From contig JABXHQ010000028.1 in NCBI GenBank assembly GCA_013373545.1, positions 1 through 58,083 of the forward strand: a stretch of 58,083 nt of DNA, written 5' to 3'. A program made the translations under genes and the position numbers. The notes under the pieces are model-generated. The model did no database searches. It was not told where the DNA came from and was given only the letters and a program-made list of their open reading frames with translations. Below, one piece after another: positions 50,724 through 58,083 of this stretch (within the stretch, counting starts at the first letter, position 1; every line of letters starts with the position of its first letter). This DNA comes from Gammaproteobacteria bacterium (lineage in GTDB: Bacteria; Pseudomonadota; Gammaproteobacteria; Enterobacterales; Kangiellaceae).

Positions 50724-53270
50724 ATGAATCAACGATGGATTCTCTTTATAAGTTTTTGGGCCTTTGTGATCACATTGGCTCCGCACTTTGCATATGCTAA
50801 TGAAAATTTAACCGCACCGCATCACATCCGCATAACCGATAACTTCACCCTGCAAGCGTTAACGGAAAGCTTACCGACGCAGAAGTCATCACTGGAAACT
50901 TCCGCGCAAGAAGCGTTTCACTCTGAACGATTTAGTTATCAACAATTCGCTGAATCGTTAAAACCTAGCCGATACGCTTTTTGGCACCGCTTCACTTTAA
51001 GCGGTGATTTTTCAGAGTCGACTGCACGTACTTATTATTTAACGTTTGATACTTATTATATTCGTCACCTCGATGTTTATCTTTTCAGCGACAGTGAGCT
51101 AATTGCCCATTACCCGCTCGGCCTTAACCAACAACGGGAAAATCGGCTTAGCTATGAAGGCGTGTATGCGCCAGTTTCTATCCGTGACGGACAATCCATA
51201 ACAGTTCTGGTGCGCAAGCAAAACGATGGACCAGCCGTTGTGCCAATGAAGCTACTGGACCAACATGAATTTGATAAGAAGTCGCGGCTAAATTTTTTAT
51301 TCTGGGGTGGCGCTATCACCTTGCTGATTGCACTGGCTCTGTATAACGTCTTTGTTTATTCACTGAATCCAGGTAGAACCTATTTATGGTATCTACTGTT
51401 TCATGGACTTTCCTTTATCTATTTTTCCGCGTTGCACGGTTTTGGCTTTCTGTTATGGCCGATTAGTTGGCAAGTAACATTAGCGCAAAGCATTATGCCA
51501 ATGAACATGTTGCTAATTTGGAGTGCACTTCAGTTTGCTCGCGTGTTTTTAATCACACCGGTTAACGCCACTCAACTGCATCCTTTTCTCAACATCATCA
51601 ATATCATCACACCAATAGGCGTTTTGATTACACTGTGGCTACCTGAGTACTATACCTTACCAATATTTATGCTTTATCAATTTGTTGCCTCGGGGTTTGG
51701 AATTGCACTCGGCGTACTGGCTTTAAAAAATGGCTTTCGACCAGCGCGATATTTTCTAGTCAGTTGGTTTTGTGTGATCATTGGCGCAGCAGTCGGCATC
51801 GCCGCTCACAGTCATTTTATTCCGGTTAACTTTATTACCTTGCATGCTTTTTTTATCGGTGCGGTGGCAGAGCTGATGCTACTGTCGGTAGCAATGGCCG
51901 ACCGACTGCGCTATGCCGAGAAAAAAGCTATTTCTAAAGCTTATATCGATCCGCAGCGTAAATTACCAAACTACTCGTTTTTGGTGAATGAGTTTGCTAT
52001 TCAACTAGCCGAGCTAAAGAAGCAAAATTCTGAGTTATCTCTGGTAGTCATTCAAAACGTCAACTATCGTGAGCTCGTTGCACTGCTCGGCCCCAATATT
52101 CTCGAGCCAATCTATCGCGCTCATATTGACCGATTGCAAAAATATATTAAAACCAAAAGTTGGGCGGTTAGTTTTCAGCAACCATCCGAAGTTGAAGAGT
52201 ACTTTATTACACTACCGGGTGATCAGTTAATGTTTTTAGTGAATAGCCATGCAGAACTAGAGCAGATACTGCCAAGTCTCGTGGAGTTTGCTTTAACGCC
52301 CATTACATTGAAGAACTTTGAAGTGTCACTAGATGTGCATGTTGGTGCGACCCGATTACACAAAGGAAATACTTCACTGCTGGAAAACTATCGTAAGATT
52401 CAAATAGCGCTGCTTAACTGCCAAAAGAATCACAGCAACTGGAATATTTATACCGACGAGCAAGACGAATCACTCAAACAACAGGCAAATTTACTATACG
52501 ATATTAAACATGCTATTCAAACTTCGCAGTTTAACATTACTATTCAGCCTCAAGTTGATCTATTTACTCAACAGATAGTCGGTGGTGAAGTGTTGATCCG
52601 CTGGCAACATCCAGAAAAAGGTGAAATTCCGCCACAAGAATTTATTGAGCTTGCTGAACAAACCGGTCTTATTAGTCAAATTACACAGCAAGTAATTGAT
52701 CATTCATTTCATTGGCTAAGTGTGCAAGAAACACTGCCGAAAAACTTTTTGCTCGCTATTAATCTTTCGGCACAAGAGCTTTACGACAATGAGTTACTGC
52801 CGTTTATTGAAGAGCGGATCCAAGTTTACAATATACACCCGCATCACGTTGCTTTTGAAATTACAGAGTCGTCTATGATGCGCAATGCCGAGCAATCGCT
52901 TAAAGCTATTCATCAACTGCAACAATATGGCTTTAGTATTGCGATCGATGATTTTGGAACTGGCTACTCGTCACTATCTTATTTACAGAAAATAAAAGCC
53001 GATAAAATTAAAGTCGATCTATCATTTGTGAAAGGCGTACACCACAACAAAACTAATCAAGCGATTATCCGCACCATTACGCAATTGGCACAATCGATTA
53101 ATGCCAAAACTATCGCCGAAGGTATTGAAAGCGCGGATGAACTAGTTATTGTAAAAGATTTAAAATGTGATTTTGGTCAAGGGCACTTTTGGAGCCAGCC
53201 TCTAGCGCCGGAAAAGTTTAGCCTAACCTATTTGAAAACCAAGAGTACTGCCGAAAAGCTCGACAATTAA
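50724..53270 (+). CDS. 7TMR-DISM membrane protein with EAL domain
   Basis: The 848-residue protein has a signal peptide (1-26), an extracellular 7TMR-DISMED2-type domain (about 40-180) and a seven-helix 7TMR-DISM region (about 185-395). A degenerate GGDEF-like segment (about 410-560) and an EAL domain (about 580-835) follow. The EAL motif is EVLIRW, still with the catalytic Glu, and IDDFGTGYSSL, KVDLSF and AEGIE are complete, so phosphodiesterase activity is plausible. It should sense an external carbohydrate or other small ligand. No ribosome binding site is visible before the ATG, only 18 bases after the rpoD terminator. Confidence 0.87.
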   Translation: MNQRWILFISFWAFVITLAPHFAYANENLTAPHHIRITDNFTLQALTESLPTQKSSLETSAQEAFHSERFSYQQFAESLKPSRYAFWHRFTLSGDFSESTARTYYLTFDTYYIRHLDVYLFSDSELIAHYPLGLNQQRENRLSYEGVYAPVSIRDGQSITVLVRKQNDGPAVVPMKLLDQHEFDKKSRLNFLFWGGAITLLIALALYNVFVYSLNPGRTYLWYLLFHGLSFIYFSALHGFGFLLWPISWQVTLAQSIMPMNMLLIWSALQFARVFLITPVNATQLHPFLNIINIITPIGVLITLWLPEYYTLPIFMLYQFVASGFGIALGVLALKNGFRPARYFLVSWFCVIIGAAVGIAAHSHFIPVNFITLHAFFIGAVAELMLLSVAMADRLRYAEKKAISKAYIDPQRKLPNYSFLVNEFAIQLAELKKQNSELSLVVIQNVNYRELVALLGPNILEPIYRAHIDRLQKYIKTKSWAVSFQQPSEVEEYFITLPGDQLMFLVNSHAELEQILPSLVEFALTPITLKNFEVSLDVHVGATRLHKGNTSLLENYRKIQIALLNCQKNHSNWNIYTDEQDESLKQQANLLYDIKHAIQTSQFNITIQPQVDLFTQQIVGGEVLIRWQHPEKGEIPPQEFIELAEQTGLISQITQQVIDHSFHWLSVQETLPKNFLLAINLSAQELYDNELLPFIEERIQVYNIHPHHVAFEITESSMMRNAEQSLKAIHQLQQYGFSIAIDDFGTGYSSLSYLQKIKADKIKVDLSFVKGVHHNKTNQAIIRTITQLAQSINAKTIAEGIESADELVIVKDLKCDFGQGHFWSQPLAPEKFSLTYLKTKSTAEKLDN

Positions 53271-53292
53271 ACGAATAAAAATACAAAAAAAT

Positions 53293-53318
53293 AAAAAGGG
53301 AGCTAAGGCTCCCTTTTT
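53293..53318. terminator. Bidirectional intrinsic terminator
   Basis: AAAAAGGGAGC and GCTCCCTTTTT form an 11-base stem around a TAAG loop. It lies between the convergent EAL gene and the RND permease gene and serves both. Confidence 0.9.
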
Positions 53319-53339
53319 ATTTGCAATATGAAACTAGCT

Positions 53340-56300
53340 TTACTTCCTCTCGATTGAGAACGTATTCACCATCAATAATTTGATGTCATGGCCATAACGA
53401 CGGAAATAAGCTTTAAGATCTTCCATCACCATATAGTTCATTGGCACAATAAACAATGTGATCAAAGTTGCGAATAAAATTCCAAAGCCCAAGCTTACCG
53501 CCATCGGAATTAAGAACTGCGCCTGCGTTGACTTTTCAAATAGCAGCGGCATTAAACCGGCAAAGGTAGTTAACGAGGTGAGCAGTACCGGACGAAAACG
53601 ACGACCGCCGGCTTCATACACAGCGTCTTTATAAGAGACACCTTCTTTGCGGCGCTGGTTAATATAGTCAACCAACACCAGCGAGTCATTCACCACAACC
53701 CCAGACAGAGCCAACATGCCCATAAAACTGAGTAACGTTAGATCCATTCCCATGATCCAGTGCCCTAAAACCGCGCCGACTAAACCGAAAGGTATCACTA
53801 AAATAACCACAAAGGGTTGCGAATAAGATTTAAATGGAATTGCCAATAACACGTAAATTAAAATAAACAGCGCCAAGCCGCCAATCAATAAATTGTTGGT
53901 TGACTCTTCTTGATCACGTGCCTCTCCGGCAAACTCAAAACTGGTGCCTGGATAGTTTGCGATTTGTTGCTGTAAGAACTCTGCGGTTTCATTTAATGCT
54001 GCCGATAAGTTTCCGCTTTGTTTATCAAAATCGGCGGTAACCGATAATGTGCGCTGGCGATCAATACGTAATATATTGGTCGGTGACAAGCCAGGATAGA
54101 CATTCGCCACTTGCCATAAGGGCACTTCTTGATTTGGACCAATTCGAATCATCATTTGTTCGAGAGTTTCAATTGACTGCCGATCGGCCAGCGGGTAGCG
54201 CACCATGACCCGCACTTCTTCGCGGCCGCGCTGCACACGTTGTACTTCAAATCCGTACACCGCTTGCCGAACTTGTCGCGCCACCGTATTGAGATCCAGC
54301 CCCAGCAAGCGTGCTTCTGGTTTGAGCTCCAATTGCAGCTCTTCTTTACCATCGGATAATGAATCTTCAACATCCGATACCGCTGAAAACTCCGTTAGTT
54401 TATTTTTTAATTGATCACCCAATTCAGCGAGCGACTGCGAATCTTTACCACGCAGTTCAATATTAATTGGCGGACGATCCCAACCAATCACAGCGCGGAA
54501 ATTCAGTTGTTCCGCCCCTGCAACCGGGCCTATTAGGTCGCGCCATTGATCGACTAACTCTTGAGTTGAAACTTCAAGGGTTCGCTTTTCTGGTGGCACG
54601 GTTTCGATACGCACACGTCCGGTACTAGAATTGCGGCCGCCACTAACCGAGTAAATATTACGGATCACCGACTCACCCGTTTCTGGATCACGATACTCTT
54701 CTTTTAATACTTTCGCTTGCTCGGTCATAAACGCCACAATACGGTCGGTACTTTCAAACGCCGTTCCCGTCGGCATAACCAAGGTAGCCGTGGCAATTTC
54801 ACTTTCCACACGCGGAAAGAAAATAAATTTAGTCTTGCCGCTAACCACAAACCCCGCAACCACCATTAGCATGGTGATCATGATTGCTATGGTGACATAG
54901 CGCCACTTCATTGCCAGTGCTAGCAGGGGTTGATAATAATTTTCAATAAACTTTTCCAGTGAGCGCGAAATCGCTTGTTGCACTTGGGTTAACCGAGAGG
55001 TGTCTCCGACGCGGCGTTTAACATGTTTTAAATGCGCCGGTAAAATAAGCTTTGATTCTACCAGAGAAAACAAGAGTACCGGCACAACGATAAACGGAAT
55101 GGTGGCATACCAACTGCCGCGCCCGGTTTGAAACGCTAGCGGTAAGAAAGCCGCAACAGTGGTGAGAATTCCAAAGGTGACTGGGACCGCAACTTCTTGC
55201 GTGCCTTTAATTGCCGCCTGCAGGGGATCGGCGCCGCGCTGCAAATGGGCATAGACGTTCTCGCCGGTGACAATCGCATCATCGACCACGATGCCCAGCA
55301 CTAAAATAAACGCAAATAAACTCATTAAATTGAGCGTCACACCAAACATTGGCATTAAAATAAAAGCGCCCATAAAGCTCATCGGGATACCGAGACAAAC
55401 CCAAAAGGCTACGGCCGGACGCAAGAATAATGCGAGCAGTAATATAACCAGTAGTGCCCCTTGCCACGCACTGGTGGTTAAGGTTTTTAAGCGGGCTTTA
55501 ATGGGCTCACTGCGATCGCGCCAGTAATCAATGGTAAGTCCCGCCGGCATTTGCGTTTTTTTGAATTCAATGTATTCACGTACCGCTTGCGTCACTTCAA
55601 TGATACTTTCTTTACCGGTACGAAACACTTCGACTTCAACGGCAGGCACTCCGTTATAACGCATCCGCAGTGGCGTTTCTTCAAACTCATCGCGAATAAT
55701 CGCAATGTCGCCAAGTGTGATTAACGACCCGTCATTGGTAGTTAAGACGGGGATCTTGGCAAAATCTTGTGCGCGATAGGCTTGGCCGCGACTACGAATA
55801 AAAATGTCGCCACCTTCGGTTTTTAAATTTCCCGCCGAGACATCGCGAGAATTTTGGCTCAATACGTTCGCCACTTGCTCGAGCGTGATATCGTACTTAC
55901 GCAGCGCCCACTCAGGAATTTCAATCGAGATTTCAAAACTTAAGGTATTATCAACTTCAGCTTGTGACACTTGTGGTAGATCGGCTACTTCATCTCGAAT
56001 GTCTTCCGCAATGCGGCGCAATGTTAATGCGTCATAATCGCCATACAGCACAATGCCAATGGCATCGCGGCGCCAGAACGGAACTTGAACCAGTGGCCGC
56101 TCAGCTTCCACCGGAAAGTTATTAATGGCATCAACTTTAATTTTGGTTTCATCCAACACTTCGCGAACATTAAAGCCTTCCTCAACTTCAATGGTGACGG
56201 ATGTTGCTCCCTCACTGCTGCGAGAAACCAATTGACGGATCCCTTCAATGTCTTGAATGGCTTCTTCAATTTTAATCGTCAGTCCTTCTTCCACTTCCTG

Positions 56301-56471
56301 AGGGGACGCGCCGGGCAACGACATGGTAATGCGCACTTCACGATTCTCAACCTCGGGGAAAAGATCAACCGGGACTTCTTTAACCAGCGTATACAAGCCA
56401 GCAAGCACCACCAAGACCATTAAAATATTGGCCGCAACACTGTTTCGAGTAAACCATTCAATCACCAGCAA
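53340..56471 (-). CDS. RND efflux transporter permease (inner membrane pump)
   Basis: The 1043-residue protein has the RND layout: one N-terminal helix, a large periplasmic domain, a six-helix block, a second periplasmic domain and the final helices. The TM4 motif FAFILVLGIVVDDAIV has the two proton-relay aspartates. The length and sequence style fit the hydrophobe/amphiphile (HAE-like) group rather than heavy-metal pumps, but the substrate is unknown. It is encoded 8 bases downstream of its adaptor, and no outer membrane channel or regulator gene is next to it, so it probably uses a TolC-like channel encoded elsewhere. Confidence 0.93.
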   Translation of the reverse strand: MLVIEWFTRNSVAANILMVLVVLAGLYTLVKEVPVDLFPEVENREVRITMSLPGASPQEVEEGLTIKIEEAIQDIEGIRQLVSRSSEGATSVTIEVEEGFNVREVLDETKIKVDAINNFPVEAERPLVQVPFWRRDAIGIVLYGDYDALTLRRIAEDIRDEVADLPQVSQAEVDNTLSFEISIEIPEWALRKYDITLEQVANVLSQNSRDVSAGNLKTEGGDIFIRSRGQAYRAQDFAKIPVLTTNDGSLITLGDIAIIRDEFEETPLRMRYNGVPAVEVEVFRTGKESIIEVTQAVREYIEFKKTQMPAGLTIDYWRDRSEPIKARLKTLTTSAWQGALLVILLLALFLRPAVAFWVCLGIPMSFMGAFILMPMFGVTLNLMSLFAFILVLGIVVDDAIVTGENVYAHLQRGADPLQAAIKGTQEVAVPVTFGILTTVAAFLPLAFQTGRGSWYATIPFIVVPVLLFSLVESKLILPAHLKHVKRRVGDTSRLTQVQQAISRSLEKFIENYYQPLLALAMKWRYVTIAIMITMLMVVAGFVVSGKTKFIFFPRVESEIATATLVMPTGTAFESTDRIVAFMTEQAKVLKEEYRDPETGESVIRNIYSVSGGRNSSTGRVRIETVPPEKRTLEVSTQELVDQWRDLIGPVAGAEQLNFRAVIGWDRPPINIELRGKDSQSLAELGDQLKNKLTEFSAVSDVEDSLSDGKEELQLELKPEARLLGLDLNTVARQVRQAVYGFEVQRVQRGREEVRVMVRYPLADRQSIETLEQMMIRIGPNQEVPLWQVANVYPGLSPTNILRIDRQRTLSVTADFDKQSGNLSAALNETAEFLQQQIANYPGTSFEFAGEARDQEESTNNLLIGGLALFILIYVLLAIPFKSYSQPFVVILVIPFGLVGAVLGHWIMGMDLTLLSFMGMLALSGVVVNDSLVLVDYINQRRKEGVSYKDAVYEAGGRRFRPVLLTSLTTFAGLMPLLFEKSTQAQFLIPMAVSLGFGILFATLITLFIVPMNYMVMEDLKAYFRRYGHDIKLLMVNTFSIERK

Positions 56472-56479
56472 TCTCCTTA

Positions 56480-57826
56480 TTAATTATTGAGTGAGCCAGT
56501 CGCTGCTGACTCTTTGCTAGTCGGTTTCGTTTTGGTCGGTTGCGACATTTTGGTTCGCTGTTTTTCAGGTTTAGCATCGGTAAGCTGCTCGGGCTCTTCT
56601 CCAATGGCTTTAATTCGAGTACCAGAAGGTAAGTTCGCCGTAGGTGTTAGGATTAATTTATCGCTCGCACTTAGCACCGCCAACTTAGCTTGTTGACTAG
56701 TCATGGCATCCAAAGAAGAAACCGCCGAGACGACCACCGCATCTGCATCGGTCCATAGTGGATTTATTTTGCGTTTTTGCAGTTTGCCTTCTTGCGCAAT
56801 ACTCACTTGATAATCCTGTGAAACCGCACGACGTGGAATTACAAAAACATTATCCAATTGACGACCCGCTATCTTTGCGCGCAAAAACTGACCAATGCGA
56901 ATCGCGGGACGTTGCTCTGTGGTGGTAAACGGCTGGTCAAGCTCAGCAACGACATACAACATCCGCGTTGCCGTATCGAACGCCCCTTCACTGCGGACTA
57001 AGCGCCCCTGCCATTGATAGGTCTGATTACCCATTTCCCCTTCGAACAGCACCTTTGCGCCAGCGACATCACGCTCGTCCGGCAAGCTTAAGTGCGCTAA
57101 GTCGGCCATCTTCACCGGCAAACGCACTTCAACTTTATCGGTCGAGTAGATTTCGGCAATCGCTTGTGAAGGACTAATTACCTGCCCAAGATCAACCAGT
57201 TGGCGTAATACCTTACCATCGAACGGCGCACGCACTTCGGTGCGCTCAAGGTTCAACTTCGCTTTCGCCAATCGAGCTTTTGCGGCTTCTAAGGCTTTCT
57301 TCGCGGCCGCCACTTGCGGTTTACGTAATGCTAATTCGCGCGCCGCTTCATTTTGCGGCCGTATATTCCATTCTTTTTCCGCCAGCTCCGCTTGCGCCAA
57401 TTCTTGCAAATAAGCCACTTCAGCATCGGCAACATTCGATGCCGCAATATCAACTTCGATTTTATAATCACGATTGTCTAGCCGGAGCAGCACTTCATCT
57501 TTTTTAAACGCTGAGCCCGAGCGGATATTCGGCGACACTTCAATCACTCGGCCGTTCACATCGGAGACCAACTGGGTTTGCGTAAGTGCTGCAGCACTAC
57601 CATAAGATTCAACCCACACCTGATAGGATTGCGGTGTTAAATCGGCAATTTCGACCGCTACGCTCGGTGCCGGTCGTTCACCCCACTTACGCGCTTGTGG
57701 CTTGCTCGAAAGCAGCCCAAACAGAATAAGCAAAGCGAGGCCTAAAATCGCCAAGGTAACAAAAAAGTGTGCTACCCAGGGCGCTGGAGTTTCGTAAGCT
57801 TTTGGCTCTGAAGAGTGCTCAGACAT
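56480..57826 (-). CDS. RND efflux periplasmic adaptor (HlyD/MFP family)
   Basis: The 448-residue protein has an N-terminal membrane anchor (about 18-42) and a lipoyl-like half (LVSDVNGRVIEVSPNIRSG). A helical hairpin of Ala/Lys/Glu-rich coiled coil follows (about 115-195), then the second lipoyl half (VRAPFDGKVLRQLVDLGQ) and the beta-barrel and membrane-proximal domains. The C-terminus is a Thr/Lys/Pro-rich tail. The protein bridges the permease and an outer membrane channel. It is the first gene of the two-gene operon, with its promoter in the 57827-58063 region. Confidence 0.92.
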   Translation of the reverse strand: MSEHSSEPKAYETPAPWVAHFFVTLAILGLALLILFGLLSSKPQARKWGERPAPSVAVEIADLTPQSYQVWVESYGSAAALTQTQLVSDVNGRVIEVSPNIRSGSAFKKDEVLLRLDNRDYKIEVDIAASNVADAEVAYLQELAQAELAEKEWNIRPQNEAARELALRKPQVAAAKKALEAAKARLAKAKLNLERTEVRAPFDGKVLRQLVDLGQVISPSQAIAEIYSTDKVEVRLPVKMADLAHLSLPDERDVAGAKVLFEGEMGNQTYQWQGRLVRSEGAFDTATRMLYVVAELDQPFTTTEQRPAIRIGQFLRAKIAGRQLDNVFVIPRRAVSQDYQVSIAQEGKLQKRKINPLWTDADAVVVSAVSSLDAMTSQQAKLAVLSASDKLILTPTANLPSGTRIKAIGEEPEQLTDAKPEKQRTKMSQPTKTKPTSKESAATGSLNN

Positions 57827-57934
57827 AAGGGATCTTTCTCAAATTAAACCTTGGCCAAGAATAAAGGATTCTAGCCTTACTGGCAGTTAGTTTTACATTT
57901 CATTACAATCTTATTAGTCGCGTGCGGGCGAGGA

Positions 57935-57963
57935 TTGAATCAAGGGGCATTTTACCGTAAACT
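57935..57963 (+). promoter_or_regulatory. Candidate promoter of the tRNA unit
   Basis: TTGAAT (57935-57940), 17 bases and TAAACT (57958-57963) lie about 100 bases before the tRNA. An inverted repeat GCTTGCT / AGCAAGC (58031-58053) lies in the leader. Otherwise 57827-58063 has no gene and must also contain the divergent efflux operon promoter. Confidence 0.35.
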
Positions 57964-58063
57964 TCGCCCTCTTCTCGCAGAGTATACGCTCGTATTCCAT
58001 CATTAGAGCAAAATTTCAGCAACACTGCGAGCTTGCTGTAAAACCTAGCAAGCAAAAGAAAAA

Positions 58064-58083
58064 GGGCCCTTAGCTCAGTTGGT
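58064..58083 (+). tRNA. tRNA, first 20 bases only (amino acid unknown)
   Basis: GGGCCCTTAGCTCAGTTGGT is the 5' acceptor arm plus the start of a D arm (TAGCTCAGTTGGT), the usual beginning of a bacterial tRNA. The anticodon lies beyond the window edge. The GGGCCCTTAGCTCAG start resembles the minor isoleucine tRNA with a CAU anticodon, but the evidence is too short to assign it. Confidence 0.75.

Noticed and set aside
58031-58053. GCTTGCT / AGCAAGC stem as a terminator of the efflux operon or a tRNA leader terminator
   Set aside because: It lies upstream of the efflux promoter, has no T-run on either strand and precedes the tRNA; no terminator role can be supported.
1-58083. CRISPR array, prophage, transposase or toxin-antitoxin pair
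   Set aside because: No regularly spaced repeats, integrase, transposase motifs or small paired genes of that type were found on either strand.

Overview
The window is a contiguous, gene-dense stretch of a Gammaproteobacterium chromosome. Evidence for this is the gene order, a Gram-negative envelope repertoire (TonB receptor, RND pump, GspA/GspB, LpxH-like hydrolase) and moderate GC content. Protein style resembles marine Oceanospirillales/Kangiellaceae-type bacteria, but the genus cannot be fixed from sequence alone. I see no phage, insertion sequence, CRISPR array or rRNA.

The backbone keeps the order known from E. coli, ygiF - ygiM - cca - uppP - folB - plsY - tsaD - rpsU - dnaG - rpoD, with other genes placed between these anchors. 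Layout: 1-4 kb (minus) envelope hydrolase, aspartate kinase and CYTH/CHAD triphosphatase. 4.2-7.2 kb (plus) phosphate transport pair, ygiM and a DUF1289 protein. 7.2-11.8 kb signalling (hybrid kinase, NarL-type pair) and a membrane protein. 11.9-16.1 kb mobA, a secreted PLA2-like protein, UspA + SulP bicarbonate/sulfate transporter, and a PepSY membrane protein with a Fur-box-like site. 16.3-20 kb an M16 protease and a beta-carbonic anhydrase. 20-28 kb an orphan membrane-anchored protein, rsmF, a c-di-GMP phosphodiesterase, and gspA/gspB. 28-31 kb cca and flanking membrane proteins. 31-35 kb a tightly packed folB-folK-SDR-midA-small membrane protein-uppP operon, divergent from plsY. 35-38 kb an M20 peptidase overlapping a transglutaminase-like/TPR lipoprotein.

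Between tsaD and rpsU lies a thiamine acquisition operon: a clear TPP riboswitch, a TonB receptor, a small YkoF-like protein, a PnuC/PnuT-type transporter and an APH-fold kinase. A palindrome overlaps its -10 box, and a hairpin can mask the ribosome binding site of the first gene. The rpsU-dnaG-rpoD macromolecular synthesis cluster follows; an antisense diguanylate cyclase and a terminator split it, so dnaG and rpoD appear to have their own promoters. An EAL gene sits directly behind the rpoD terminator. The window ends with an RND efflux pump pair (minus) and the first 20 bases of a tRNA (plus).

Most genes are housekeeping. The points most worth a second look are the thiamine operon's layered control, the altered HD domain of Cca, the PLA2-like secreted protein, the Fur- and Pho-like sites, and the three c-di-GMP genes, two of them in or beside conserved housekeeping clusters. 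I did not find a clearly new defence or mobile system.
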